Positions 43,901 to 56,901 of a stretch of 57,061 nt of DNA are shown here, in pieces. Under the pieces are notes generated by a model. That model did not search any database and had not been told where the DNA came from. It worked only from the letters and a program-made list of their open reading frames with translations. Location: NCBI GenBank assembly GCA_030141605.1, contig JAQGDQ010001182.1, positions 1 to 57,061 on the forward strand. Reading direction: 5' to 3'. The position numbers and the translations under genes are program-made. Source of the DNA: Tubiluchus corallicola. Taxonomy: Eukaryota > Priapulida > Priapulimorpha > Priapulimorphida > Tubiluchidae. Each line of letters begins with the position of its first letter. The first letter of the stretch is position 1.

Positions 43901-46900
43901 TAGGAAACTCATTATTACTAAACCCCCATTTATACAAGGTGATAATAAAACTTTAGTAATCATGTACGGTTGCTAGGAAACTCATTATTACTAAACTCCC
44001 GTTTATACAAGGTGATAATAAAACTTTAGTAATCATGTACGGTTGCTAGGAAACTCATTATTACTAAACTCCCGTTTATACAAGGTGATAATAAAACTTT
44101 AGTAATCATGTATGGTTGCTAGGAAACTCATTATTACTAAACTCCCGTTTATACAAGGTGATAATAAAACTTTAGTAATCATGAAAGGTTGCTAGGAAAC
44201 TCATTATTACTAAACTCCCGTTTATACAAGGTGATAATAAAACTTTAGTAATCATGAAAGGTTGCTAGGAAACTCATTATTACTAGACCCCCATTTATAC
44301 AAGGTGATAATAAAACTTTAGTAATCATGTACGGTTGCTAGGAAACTCATTATTACCAAACCCCCATTTATACAAGGTGATAATAAAACTTTAGTAATCA
44401 TGTATGGTTGCTAGGAAACTCATTATTACCAAACCCCCATTTATACAAGGTGATAATAAAACTTTAGTAATCATGTACGGTTGCTAGGAAACTCATTATT
44501 ACTAAACTCCCGTTTATACAAGGTGATAATAAAACTTTAGTAATCATGTATGGTTGCTAGGAAACTCATTATTACTAAACTCCCGTTTATACAAGGTGAT
44601 AATAAAACTTTAGTAATCATGTATGGTTACTAGGAAACTCATTATTACTAAACTCCCGTTTATACAAGGTGATAATAAAACTTTAGTAATCATGAAAGGT
44701 TGCTAGGAAACTCATTATTACTAAACTCCCGTTTATACAAGGTGATAATAAAACTTTAGTAATCATGTATGGTTGCTAGGAAACTCATTATTACTAGACC
44801 CCCATTTATACAAGGTGATAATAAAACTTTAGTAATCATGTACGGTTGCTAGGAAACTCATTATTACTAAACTCCCGTTTATACAAGGTGATAATAAAAC
44901 TTTAGTAATCATGTATGGTTGCTAGGAAACTCATTATTACTAAACCCGCGTTTATACAAGGTGATAATAAAACTTTAGTAATCATGTATGGTTGCTAGGA
45001 AACTCATTATTACTAAACACCCACTTATACAAGGTGATAATAAAACTTTAGTAATCATGTATGGTTGCTAGGAAACTCATTATTACTAAACCCCCTCTTA
45101 TACAAGGTGATAATAAAACTTTAGTAATCATGTACGGTTGCTAGGAAACTTATTATTACTAAACCCCCGTTTATACAAGGCGATAATAAAACTTTAGTAA
45201 TCATGTATGGTTGCTAGGAAACTCATTATTACTAGACCCCCATTTATACAAGGTGATAATAAAACTTTAGTAATCATGTATGGTTGCTAGGAAACTCATT
45301 ATTACTAAACCCCCTTTTATACAAGGTGATAATAAAACTTTAGTAATCATGTATGGTTGCTAGGAAACTCATTATTACTAAACCCCCGTTTATACAAGGT
45401 GATAATAAAACTTTAGTAATCATGTATGGTTACTAGGAAACTCATTATTACTAAACCCCCTTTTATACAAAGTGATAATAAAACTTTAGTAATCATGTAT
45501 GGTTGCTAGGAAACTCATTATTACTAAACCCCCTTTTATACAAGGTGATAATAAAACTTTAGTAATCATGTACGGTTGCTAGGAAACTCATTATTACTAA
45601 ACCCGCGTTTATACAAGGTGATAATAAAACTTTAGTAATCATGTATGGTTACTAGGAAACTCATTATTACTAAACCCCCTTTTATACAAGGTGATAATAA
45701 AACTTTAGTAATCATGTATGGCTGCTAGGAAACTCATTATTACTAAACCCCCTTTTATACAAGGTGATAATAAAACTTTAGTAATCATGTATGGTTGCTA
45801 GGAAACTCATTATTGCTAAACCCCCACTTATACAAGGTGATAATAAAACTTTAGTATTCATGTATGGTTGCTAGGAAACTCATTATTACTAAACCCCCGT
45901 TTATACAAGGTGATAATAAAACTTTAGTAATCATGTATGGTTGCTAGGAAACTCATTATTACTAAACACCCACTTATACAAGGTGATAATAAAACTTTAG
46001 TAATCATGTATGGTTGCTAGGAAACTCATTATTACTAAACCCCCGTTTATACAAGGTGATAATAAAACTTTAGTAATCATGTATGGTTGCTAGGAAACTC
46101 ATTATTACTAAACCCGCGTTTATACAAGGTGATAATAAAACTTTAGTAATCATGTATGGTTGCTAGGAAACTCATTATTACTAAACACCCACTTATACAA
46201 GGTGATAATAAAACTTTAGTAATCATGTATGGTTGCTAGGAAACTCATTATTACTAAACACCCACTTATACAAGGTGATAATAAAACTTTAGTAATCATG
46301 TATGGTTGCTAGGAAACTCATTATTACTAAACCCCCGTTTATACAAGGTGATAATAAAACTTTAGTAATCATGTATGGTTGCTAGGAAACTCATTATTAC
46401 TAAACCCAAATTTATACAAGGTGATAATAAAACTTTAGTAATCATGCATGGTTGCTAGGAAACTCATTATTACTAAACCCCCATTTATACATTGATCTCT
46501 GAAAGTTCCTCCAAAATAATTTTAATATAAACAGACATATGAAATAATTGTTATTCACTAAAAATTGATTTCCATACCTAATTTTGAATCAAAAGACCAA
46601 AAAATCAATCAGTTTTTTAAACAAAGTGTTTAAAGTTAGACTAAGACAAATTACCTAAACATACGTGCTGTCATTGTGCATTAATGTTTAATGTTAATGT
46701 CATGGCCTGGAAAGTCCTAAAACGACATGCAGACCCAGAAAAACGTCCTAAAAACATGTAGACCCAGAAAAACGTCCTAAAAAGACATGTACGCCCAGAA
46801 AAAGTAGTGTTTCTGGAACATTCCGCAAAATGTGCCTGGCATTCATTTCCGGAAGCAGAAATATCATAGAATATTCTGTCTTTATTTTTGACAAACTATT

Positions 46901-49900
46901 ACATACTGGGATATCCTGGAATAAGATTTTCCCGTAAGTGAATTCTATGAAATGTCACAAGCTTAAGCATTTATATCATCACTTATAATCAGTTACCTCA
47001 TTATTGGTTTCGCCATTTACTGGAAGAAAAATTTTAGAGTACAACGTATCCAGACTGTTATTAGCATCACTGCGGTCAAAACAGTGCCGGTCTAAAGCCT
47101 CCAGTACATCCAAAATACGCTGCATTATGTGGCCTATAGAATATACAAAATAAATGACAATGATTCTTAAATGTACAGCACAATACTAAAGCTTGTTTTG
47201 AAAATAATATATTTCCTGTAATACTGTAATATGTAACAATGGTAGAAATATTCTTGTAAGATCAAAAACAAAAATGAAAAAAAAAATCCACTATAATAAA
47301 TTAAAAGAGATGATGTGTTTAATGCACGCTAACTAAATGTGAAAAATGGAAATAAATGAAAAAAGTTCCACTATAATAAATTAAAAAAGATGATGTGTTT
47401 TAATGCACGCTAACTAAATGTGAAAAATGGAAATAAAAACCCTCTCAAACTGCCACTAAACTAAACTTTGAACAGAATTTTTACAAGCCGTCAACAAGGT
47501 CCATATGGCAGTCAAATGTGAAATTGTTTATCACGATACACGATACAAGATACAATCAGAAGTTTTACGCATACAAAAATAAAAATACGAACAGTGCAAA
47601 ACCCGACGAACATTTATATCGCCGGATTCGAATAAGATCTGGATCCATTAAAATTACCGGATCTCGTGACGCGGAACCGGATTCAACACATCTCTACTAA
47701 AATTAAACATTTAAACTTAAAAAATATAACCAGGTTCGAAAAGTATTAATATAATAGATAAAATGGTCATATTATTAAATTTTTTAGTCATTTTCGGTCG
47801 ATAATCATATTAAAATAGCAGTAATAATATACAGTTATTTGCTATTAATTTAGTTTAAAACCAGTATGGCCTTACAGGTACATGCAACTTTGCTTCTTTT
47901 AGTGTCATTATTGCATAGTCAAATTAATTTGTCAGCTATTTGGTTTTAATTAGTTAGTTTTGCCCAAAGATCTCTGCTTTACTAACTTTGTTTTCACTTT
48001 GTTTTGCATAATTTTATTTACCATAATTGTTTGCTATTAATTTAATTTTGATCTGTTTTTCTATTCAAATCTTTATTTTGTTCTAACAATATTTGCTCGC
48101 CATGCTGAAATTAGTAGACTCACAATTTAGGGATGGCAGACTAGATGACCTTTTGCTCTTTCGCCATCCCGCCCTTCTTTAATCTTTGTAAATCGTTGTT
48201 ATATACTATCTATGATTGTTATTTTGAAGGCAAAAAATAAATTATTATTATTATTATTATTAGTTAAATTTGAAAGTCAACAGATTTTTGAATTGCACGA
48301 AGTGGGAATTGTCTAAACATTAGGAGGAGTAGCAAGGCAGGGGCGCCAGACGTTACCACCCCCCCATGCCACAGCAAGCACCTGCTACGCCACTGCTAAA
48401 CATACAGGTATATACAAACGCACCTTGAGCTGATTGCTGACATTTATCGGTCGACCATCGCATCTCACACGCTATGCTTCTCTGCCTAATCTCATTCTCG
48501 CTCATTTGCATTTGAGCTTTTACCTAAACAGAAAAAGTTAGAATACAACATTTAATTTAACAAGAATTTTATACTATTTTTTAATATCAGGAAGTACAAG
48601 TACCTGTATAAGCAGGTACCTTTCCTCAAAATATCAAAAACAGATTTTATACGCTGATGAATCCACTTAACATATCCAGGGAAAATACATCCGGCCGCTT
48701 AATAAATCCATTTAATTTCGCACCAGATGGATTTATTAAGAAAAGTATGTACACTATACATGCAAAGGCACTAAATAGGTTTCATCCTCAGATAATACTT
48801 CATAAGCTGTAAAAGTGCATGTACTACAGCGGCATTCGATTATTTTGTTACGTTAAAAATGACTTACCTCCAATATATTTCCAATAGGTGGCATTGGTAA
48901 GTTAGAGGGGGCACAAGGTAACATATCTAACGGTGAACCACTGTATACGATGCTCGTACGACCTTCACCTATTAGCCAAAAAAATTACAGTAGTAGCAAA
49001 GTATCATTTCATACAGATAGCAGAAATTATTTCCACTAACATCACTATATTGTGACATCACTTGATTCACCTACACCACCACAGTGTGACATCACTTGTT
49101 TCATGAACAGTACCACCACATCGTGACATCACTTGATTCACCTACACCACCATATCGTGACATCACTTGTTTCACTAACACCACCACATCGTGACATCAC
49201 TTGATTCCCCTACACCACCACATCGTGACATCACTTGTTTCATCAACAATACCACCACATCGTGACATCACTTGTTTCACCAACACCACCACATCGTGAC
49301 ATCACATGTTTCACTAACACCACCACATCGTGACATCACTTGATTCCCCTACACCACCATATCGTGACATCACTTGTTTCATCAACAATACCACCACATC
49401 GTGACATCACTTGTTTCACCAACACCACCACATCGTGACATCACATGTTTCACTAACATCACCACATCGTGACATCACTTGTTTCACCAACACCACCACA
49501 TCGTGATATCACTTGGTTCACCAACATCACCACATCGTGACATCACTTGTTTCACCAATACCACCACATCGTGACATCACTTGGTTCACCAACATCACCA
49601 CATCGTGACATCACTTGTTTCACCAATACCACCACATCGTGACATCACTTGGTTCACCAACATCACCACATCGTGACATCACTAGTTTCATCAACACCAC
49701 ACCATCATGACATCACTTGATTCACCAATACCACCACAACGAGACATCACTTGTTTCACCATCACCACCACATCTTGACATCACTTGTTTCACCAACACC
49801 ACCACAGAGTAACATCATTTTTTCCAATGATGATGTTGCACAAACATATTTTTTAAATTTTCAAAACCTTAGCAGAGGTGAAATTGTCAAATGATCTTGA

Positions 49901-51503
49901 AACTATTCTTACACCAAATTTTCTGTTTGCAAAGAATCAACCGAGATACATTAGCTAAGTTCTGCCAGATCATACATAACCTAGGTTCTGCCAGATGATA
50001 CATTACCTAGCTTCTGCTAGATGACACGTTACCTAGGTTCTGCTAGATGATGCGTTACCTAGCTTCTGCTAGATGATGCGTTACCTAGGTTCTGCTAGAT
50101 GATGCGTTACCTAGGTTCTGCTAGATGATGCATTACCCAGGTTCTGCTAGATGACATGTTACCTAGGTTCTGCTAGATGATACGTTACCCAGGTTCTGCT
50201 AGATGATACGTTACCTAGCTTCTGCTAGATGACATGTTACCTAGGTTCTGCTAGATGATACGTTACCTAGGTTCTGCTAGATGACACGTTACCCAGGTTC
50301 TGCTAGATGACATGTTACCTAGGTTCTGCTAGATGATACGTTACCTAGGTTCTGCTAGATGATACGTTACCTAGGTTCTGCTAGATGACATGTTACCTAG
50401 GTTCTGCTAGATGAATGGTTTGTGTGTTGGTTCTGCTAGATGATACGTTACCTAGGTTCTGCTAAATGACACGTTACCCAGGTTCTGCTAGATGACATGT
50501 TACCTAGGTTCTGCTAGATGACATGTTACCAGGTTCTGCTAGATGACATGTTACCTAGGTTCTGCTAGATGATACGTTACCTAGGTTCTGCTAGATGACA
50601 TGTTACCTAGGTTCTGCTAGATGACATGTTACCTAGGTTCTGCTAGATGATACGTTACCAGGTTCTGCTAGATGACATGTTACCTAGGTTCTGCTAGATG
50701 ATACGTTACCTAGGTTCTGCTAGATGATACGTTACCTAGGTTCTGCTAGATGACATGTTACCTAGGTTCTGCTAGATGACATGTTACCCAGGTTCTGCTA
50801 GATGATGCATTACCTAGGTTCTGCTAGATGACATGTTACCCAGGTTCTGATAAAGTGACACGTTACCCAGGTTCTGCTAGATGATACATTGCCTAGTTTC
50901 TGCTAGATGATGCGTTACCTAGGTTCTGCTAGATGACATGTTACCTAGGTTCTGCTAAATGACACGTTACCCAGGTTCTGCTAGACGATACATTGTGTTT
51001 TGTACCCAGTGTTTCTGCTAGATGATACATTACCTAGGTTGTGCCAGATGAGAGCCGACGTACAACAAAGAGTGATACATTGAACAATGCAGCCGAGTCC
51101 CAACACAAGACTCCGATGATACGAACAACAGTTATATTCAGACCAAAGACCTCCAGCAGCAACAGAGAGCGATTCCGGTCCTCCTGAAACACTTTAAACA
51201 AAAAATTTCATTCAGGAATAATTTTAGACATCACATAAACCTTTTATGATGACAAATAATAGATAAAAACCTTTTCAAGCTGGTGAAATTTTCATTATTA
51301 TCCTGTAAGTAATAATTTAAAAAACATATAGAAATTCAATTGAAAAAAAAATTAAATTACCCATTTGCATTTCCTGTCACCAGAGGACTCTGTATCTTCG
51401 GTGATGGACAAGGGGCTTCATTAGCTAGCTGTACTAATTTCTTCACACAGAAGTGACACAAACGTCGAGATAACTGCTCAGACTGGACAAATTCATCTAT
51501 GTA
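29703..51503 (-). CDS. MED12: MED12 fragment, mirror copy, 17 exons
   Basis: Mirror of exons a-q, in transcript order: 51361-51503, 51034-51191, 48868-48968, 48424-48523, 46997-47133, 43313-43444, 41517-41619, 40321-40529, 36342-36495, 35759-36011, 35334-35430, 34418-34609, 32686-32852, 31919-32027, 30889-31025, 30120-30230, 29703-29844. All splice sites and the frame are kept. By eye only three exon differences from the left copy exist (two in exon l, one in n), all synonymous. It lacks exon r and everything downstream: past 29671 it runs antisense into the spacer. It converges on the left copy. Confidence 0.92.
31789..31940 (-). repeat. 38 bp donor array, mirror copy
   Basis: Mirror of 25075-25226. 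It also has four copies but different single-base variants in the repeat units (for example, two consecutive units read TTGAAAACGCCCTGAG). Confidence 0.93.
33797..34234 (+). mobile_element. SINE-like retroposon, mirror copy, longer allele
   Basis: The same element as 22817-23218 with the 13 bp duplication ACACTGAAGATGC on both sides. It carries 36 bp more, including GCACAAGCAGCCAACGG, placed between two copies of GGCGGAGGAGCT. The shorter form is most simply a slippage deletion. Confidence 0.75.
34729..34991. repeat. Compound trinucleotide tract, mirror copy
   Basis: Same length as 22060-22322, but the GGC core is interrupted by AGC triplets and the flanking GTG/GTA runs differ in order. Poly-amino-acid frames are artefacts. 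Confidence 0.9.
36593..38033. repeat. Minisatellite E, mirror copy
   Basis: Same number of 24 bp units as 19018-20458 with only a few base differences, including the same frame-shifting short units. Its long frames on both strands are by-products. Confidence 0.95.
38945..39623. mobile_element. pogo/Tigger-like element, mirror copy
   Basis: Mirror of 17438-18115 with the same TA flanks and CCTCGCTTAACG termini. Confidence 0.7.
40551..40717. mobile_element. Short inverted-repeat element, mirror copy
   Basis: Mirror of 16344-16510, beside the mirrored exon h acceptor. Confidence 0.7.
40822..41493. mobile_element. hAT-type non-autonomous transposon, mirror copy
   Basis: Mirror of 15568-16239 with the same CAGGAATGTTACC termini and 8 bp duplication CTTGAGTG. 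Confidence 0.85.
41835..42005. repeat. 28 bp tandem repeat, mirror copy
   Basis: Six units as at 15056-15226, with one unit-edge substitution (AAGGTC for AAGGCC near 41990). Confidence 0.85.
42023..42475 (-). pseudogene. Non-LTR retrotransposon remnant, mirror copy with extra stop
   Basis: Mirror of 14586-15038. A C-to-T change makes TAG in place of the Gln codon after the NLMLNTVS stretch, so this copy is one step more decayed. The C-x2-C-x7-H-x4-C motif is kept. Confidence 0.65.
42612..43042. mobile_element. hAT-like MITE, mirror copy
   Basis: Mirror of 14019-14449; starts CAGGGTTCCCAC. Confidence 0.6.
43576..46491. repeat. Minisatellite D, mirror copy
   Basis: Same 73 bp units and the same total length as 10570-13485, with the shortened terminal unit mirrored at its start. 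Confidence 0.95.
49030..49807. repeat. Minisatellite C, mirror copy
   Basis: 34 bp units in reverse complement (CATCGTGACATCACTTG). Same length as 7256-8033 within a base. Confidence 0.93.
49936..51033 (-). repeat. Minisatellite B, mirror copy
   Basis: 26 bp donor-derived units in reverse complement (TTACCTAGGTTCTGCTAGAT). Same disrupted unit (TTTGTGTGTTGG) as in the left arm, and a changed segment near 51000 (TTTTGTACCCAG). Confidence 0.95.
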
Positions 51504-51684
51504 CTGTAACAAACAGTAGTTGCACATAAATATTCATGTTGATAAAGAAACAGATATTAAAATCTTAGGAATCTAACAACTAACATATACCAATCAGTAA
51601 GCAGAGCAAGAAAAAACAAACAAACAAAAGCAGTGTTCAGTTTAAAGTATTAACAGAATATGTTGGATGTGGAATATTTTCTCT

Positions 51685-52761
51685 TACTGCAATAGTGGTT
51701 ATCTAGTTCTTGCAGCCAACACTAGATGTCGACAGTGACGTTCACTATTCAGTCCAAGAACTACTGCAATAGTGGTTATCTAGTTCTTGCAGCCAACACT
51801 AGATGTCGACAGTGACGTTCAATATTCAGTCCAAGAACTACTGCAATAGTGGTTATGTAGTTCTTGTAGCCAACACTAGATGTCGACAGTGATGTTCAAT
51901 ATTCAGTTCAAGAACTACTGCAATAGTGGTTATCTAGTTCTTGCAGCCAACACTAGATGTCGACAGTGACGTTCAATATTCAGTCCAAGAACTACTGCAA
52001 TAGTGGTTATGTAGTTCTTGTAGCCAACACTAGATGTCGACAGTGATGTTCAATATTCAGTTCAAGAACTACTGCAATAGTGGTTATCTAGTTCTTGCAG
52101 CCAACACTAGATGTCGACAGTGACGTTCAATATTCAGTCCAAGAACTACTGCAATAGTGGTTATCTAGTTCTTGCAGCCAACACTAGATGTCGACAGTGA
52201 TGTTCAATATTCAGTCCAAGAACTACTGCAATAGTGGTTATCTAGTTCTTGCAGCCAACACTAGATGTCAACAGTGACATTCAATATTCAAACTAAGAAC
52301 TACTGCAATAGTGGTTATCTAGTTCTTGCAGCCAACATTAGATGTCGACAGTGATGTTCAATATTCAGTGGAAGAACTACTGCAATAGTGGTTATCTAGT
52401 TCTTGCAGCCAACACTAGATGTCGACAGTGACGTTCAATATTCAAACCAAGAACTACTGCAATAGTGGTTATCTAGTTCTTGCAGCCAACATTAGATGTC
52501 AACAGTGATGTTCAATATTCAGTGGAAGAACTACTGCAATAGTGCTTATCTAGTTCTAGCAGCCAACATTAGATGTCGACAGCGATGTTCAATATTCAGT
52601 TCAAGAACTACTGCAATAGTGGTTATCTAACTCTTGCAGCCAACACTAGATGTCGACAGTGATGTTCAATATTCAGTCCAAGAACTACTGTAATAGTGGT
52701 TATCTAGTTCTAGCAGCCAACACTAGATGTCGACAGTGATGTTCAATATTCAATTCAAGAA
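51685..52761. repeat. Minisatellite A, mirror copy
   Basis: Same 14 units of 77 bp as 4301-5377 in reverse complement. Confidence 0.95.
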
Positions 52762-54895
52762 TAAGGAGAGTACATAGATTAGATGGTGGTCCTCAGCAGA
52801 GATGAGCGTCTAGCAGATTTGCTGTCAAGCGGTTGCAGAATCCGCATTAATTATGCGCATTTGCAAATGTGCGGAATGCGGATTTTGAACGCCTAAAATT
52901 GCGAATTGTAAGTGAAATTGCAGCAGCAAAAGCTACTTACGTAAGGTAAATTTTCACGTGTTTGCACAAAAATTTTACCCAATTTCAGTTCGTCAGAAAT
53001 TCGCTTGTGCATTAAACGGTTTCTTGCCACAATATACGCCTTTCATCACTACTTTAAGTGTTCTCATTGCCTCTAGATTTTTTTGCTACTTTCCAATATT
53101 TTACTTGTAAATTCATAGATGCAAAACATTGCTCACAATTATTATAATTTTTTACTCGAGACTAAGGGTTGATATGTCATGATATGGTTGAGTGATGTAC
53201 TATGTACATAGTGTGGTGTGAGTTATCGTTCAGGGCTTACAAGCACAATTAGGGTCTAGCTAGTAATATATGTTATCGATTCGCTATTATAACTCCTACC
53301 TTGATACAGAAAACGGTTATAGGGCACACATAGCGATGATAGTTGTTGCCCACACTTTTGCGGACAATGCGGAGAAGTGCATATTCAGTTTTCAGTCAAT
53401 CCGCGGATTTTGCGGGTGCAGATATGTACAGTTGCGAATAAACGAGAAAGTGATAACTGCCCGTCTTTGGTCCTCAGAGTGAGAGAATGCGAGGCTCGCG
53501 CGAAAAGTGACGTAACAATGGGCGCCATGTTGTTGGGCAAGCTACTGCTTTCTGCTACTTGGTTATTATGACTGCGTGTGAAGTTTTTGCAATAATTTTC
53601 GTTACGTATACTCCGTGTAGTGAATTTGTGTGCAAATAGCAAAACAGTGGCAACCTCTACGTAATCTGTAAATGTTCAAATCGGACAAAACAGCATCAAC
53701 AAGGTCTTTTAACAAGTAGCAGCATCCTACACATTATTGAAAATGAAACGGTATACAGTATTCTTGTCGATAATCTTTTATTCATAAAAGGCTTTCAAAA
53801 TATTTAAGAAACTTCTATCATTATTAAAATAATTAGCCATGCATAGGCTACACTTGTAACTGTAATAGTGCGAATTACAGTAGCACTAACTTCAGGAAAA
53901 GTTTACGGGTACATAGCCACCACACGTCAAAGCCGTATTATTTTTTCATCTAAATTTTACTTAGTGTTAAACAGGTACAGTATATAAACTCTTTATTTAC
54001 CTCACCCGTCTACTTTTTAAAATTTAATAAAAATCATTATCATTATAGTTAATGATCACGGCACAATGACTAGACCTTTGACTGAGTTTTTGTCTGCCAA
54101 ACTTCTCTTAATTGAATGCTTTAATTTATCAATGATTCAGCTACGTCAGCCTAGATACCGCTATGAGTTCTGTTAATACAACGTGCGGATTAGGGGAATA
54201 ACATAACCTATAGCATCCTTTTCGTGTTATTGTTAAACTGATAGGTTTTTAAATGTTAACAAACAATCTTTGAATTACCAACGTCTTGGTAAAGAAATCA
54301 TAGTTTGTGGTTTGATCTGGCTGTTGGCCTGGCATGCTGCCAAGTAGATACATACTGTAGAAGTGCACAGCATAAGGTGACATGTAAATTTTCATGTAGC
54401 GATGGCTATCGTATTACAAATAATGTCCGGGTGAAATTATTAGATTTACTTATATTTTTGACGGCAACTGGAAAGCCTCTATTACTGCTATCAGAAAAAA
54501 CAAAAAACCTATTTTAGGTTTCTTTTAGCGGTAAAAATATAGATGTAAATACTCGCAAAAAGCCATTGAAAATACATGTTGGCAACTTGCCAACAGTTGT
54601 AGCCCAAGAGCATGGCGCCCTTGAACGTTACACGTTCGAAATATTGTTCTAGCAATCTTTCTAGGACCTTCATCTAAATCTGTGGGTGAGTAACATGTTT
54701 TGATGATATGCACACGGCAGATCCCCAAATCCGGAACCTCATTCAGTTCACAGAATAATTATCAAAATTTAATACTTACACAAAAACATATTAGTCACAA
54801 AAAACATTTTTTGAAAATCATACACTTTGCGATATACAACAGAACACAATTACGCAGTGTTAACTACACTATTCAAATAAAATTTTCAGTAAGAA

Positions 54896-55843
54896 TCATT
54901 GACCAGTACAGAACAGCTTCTTCACACAGTTTCTAAAATCCTTCATTCTTGTTACATAAACAAATACATTTGCAAAGGAATTGAAATATGCAGGCAGCAT
55001 AAACCAGAAAGCATTATTCTCGTTAATAAATGAAGTAGTGCCATACTTAAATATTATAACAGAACAGAGTATGTATGGTACATAACAAAAGTAAAACAAA
55101 CACACAGCTATACCGAGGGTTTTGACAAGTTTAAATTTTGCATGGAACTCCGACACATGCTTTAATTCATTGTGGAAAGTAGAAATGCCACTTTGTATCT
55201 CCCGAATTTGTCTCCAAGCTGTTTTCAAAATCATGATGTAAAAATAAAGAAACCCGAGAAAGACAACTGGAGTTATGATACTAACAAAATAAAATCCAAA
55301 ATCAGTGAACCATCCACTTTGATATGGAATGCAACGGTACATATTTTCAACGGAATAAATGTACATCACAGCAAAACAAATGACTTCAATAACCATGGAT
55401 GACCAAGATGTCACCAGAGCCAGTTTCACTCTTTTATCTGTCAACAGCATGTGGTAACGAAGAGGATAAACGATGCTAATGTATCTCTCTACTGTTGCAA
55501 CAACGTAAAAATAGGAAGCGGCACCAATAAAGCAACTTGTAAACGTGTAGAGCCATGCACAAAGTACCAAATGGTCTGGTGTTATATCAATCAAGTAAAA
55601 AATAACTGTCTCTGTAAGAAGCCATACACCAACTAACAAATTAGACACGGCTAAGTTACACAGAATGTAATATAATGTTGTGTGCAACGGCGGCGACTTT
55701 ATAATGGTGACCACGACAATGCTGTTGACAATCACAATCACAATTCCAAGTGGAAACGTTATAAAACCATAAAATAATCCAGCATCTGTGTTGCTGGCAT
55801 TTTTCATAGATGCAATAGATGCATTAACCAAATTGTCAAACAT
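54896..55843 (-). CDS. Class A G protein-coupled receptor, mirror copy
   Basis: Same 315-residue receptor as at 1219-2166. It differs at one residue: Ile (ATC) in the left copy is Phe (TTT) here at residue 182, at the start of TM5, which needs two base changes. At least one synonymous change (GTC/GTT) lies nearby. Glycosylation sites, disulphide cysteines, E-R-Y and N-V-F-V-Y are unchanged, so both copies look functional at protein level. Confidence 0.87.
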   Translation of the reverse strand: MFDNLVNASIASMKNASNTDAGLFYGFITFPLGIVIVIVNSIVVVTIIKSPPLHTTLYYILCNLAVSNLLVGVWLLTETVIFYLIDITPDHLVLCAWLYTFTSCFIGAASYFYVVATVERYISIVYPLRYHMLLTDKRVKLALVTSWSSMVIEVICFAVMYIYSVENMYRCIPYQSGWFTDFGFYFVSIITPVVFLGFLYFYIMILKTAWRQIREIQSGISTFHNELKHVSEFHAKFKLVKTLGIAVCLFYFCYVPYILCSVIIFKYGTTSFINENNAFWFMLPAYFNSFANVFVYVTRMKDFRNCVKKLFCTGQ

Positions 55844-56901
55844 TTCTGTCAAACACGCTATGCACAATAGCTAGAAACTGTCACCAAAATAATCAACATT
55901 TCCAGTAGAACATAATAGACTGTTTCCACTTATTCCAGAAGTGTAAATCCTCTAGTGAGGTAGACTCTATTGAATTCTCTTATACAGAAACAAAAAAGGT
56001 CTTCAAAAGCAAAACTGACTAGTTGCAAGGTGAAGCCACTGAAAGTAGAGCCATTCTGATGTAAACGTTTACAAAGCGGGTACAAAGTACAGCTAATCAG
56101 GTGTAGTTAAACAGGTAAATGCTCCATTGTGTAAGTTCAGAGTACATAATGGTAAAATAATAGCAAGTGGGAAGTGGGAAAGAAAAGAGAGTGCTCTTCC
56201 CGGACACATTTCTTTCTCAAAAAGTTTGCTAACTGTTTCACTGCTTTCATTTGTTTCTGTCACAAGGTATTGTTTGTGTTACCTTTACTTTTACGTAGTG
56301 TTTCGCTATTTCTGTGAAATGGCAGCTGATAATACAAGCAACAATGTAGAATTTACTGTACAAAGTTTCAATAGAAGTCTAGCAAACAGTGTGTCTAAAT
56401 GGCACAGCGAGATGGAAAATACAGTATATTGAAAGGACATACTATTTCAACAACCATCTGATGACGATTTCCATTATAAGTGTCGAAATATTATGTTTTT
56501 AGCTGTACTGATTGTTAGAATTAATTGTAGTACAAAAATTTCTGTATCGAAATTCCATAATTTTATATCGTTTGTTTTAATTAAACAACCCTTTCATACA
56601 GTGTACATTCACACGCTTGACAGAATAATCAAAAACTTCTATTTTGTTCTGTTTTCACAACAACTGCAGTTGCTTTGAATGCTTCATTGGATGATGTTTT
56701 GTAATTTTTTATTTTAATCTTGTTCTGCCAGCATTCTATTGAGCTTAAATTAATTTCAAAAATATCCTCTTAGAATTTGTAAGGTTAATCGTATTTTCTT
56801 TGTTTTAAATAAAACTGCCATCTACCACAGTTTAGTATAGTTTCAGAAATGTTGCAATTGTTTTAACTTTCAATGTAATCTCCTTTATTTCTTCTTATTA
56901 T

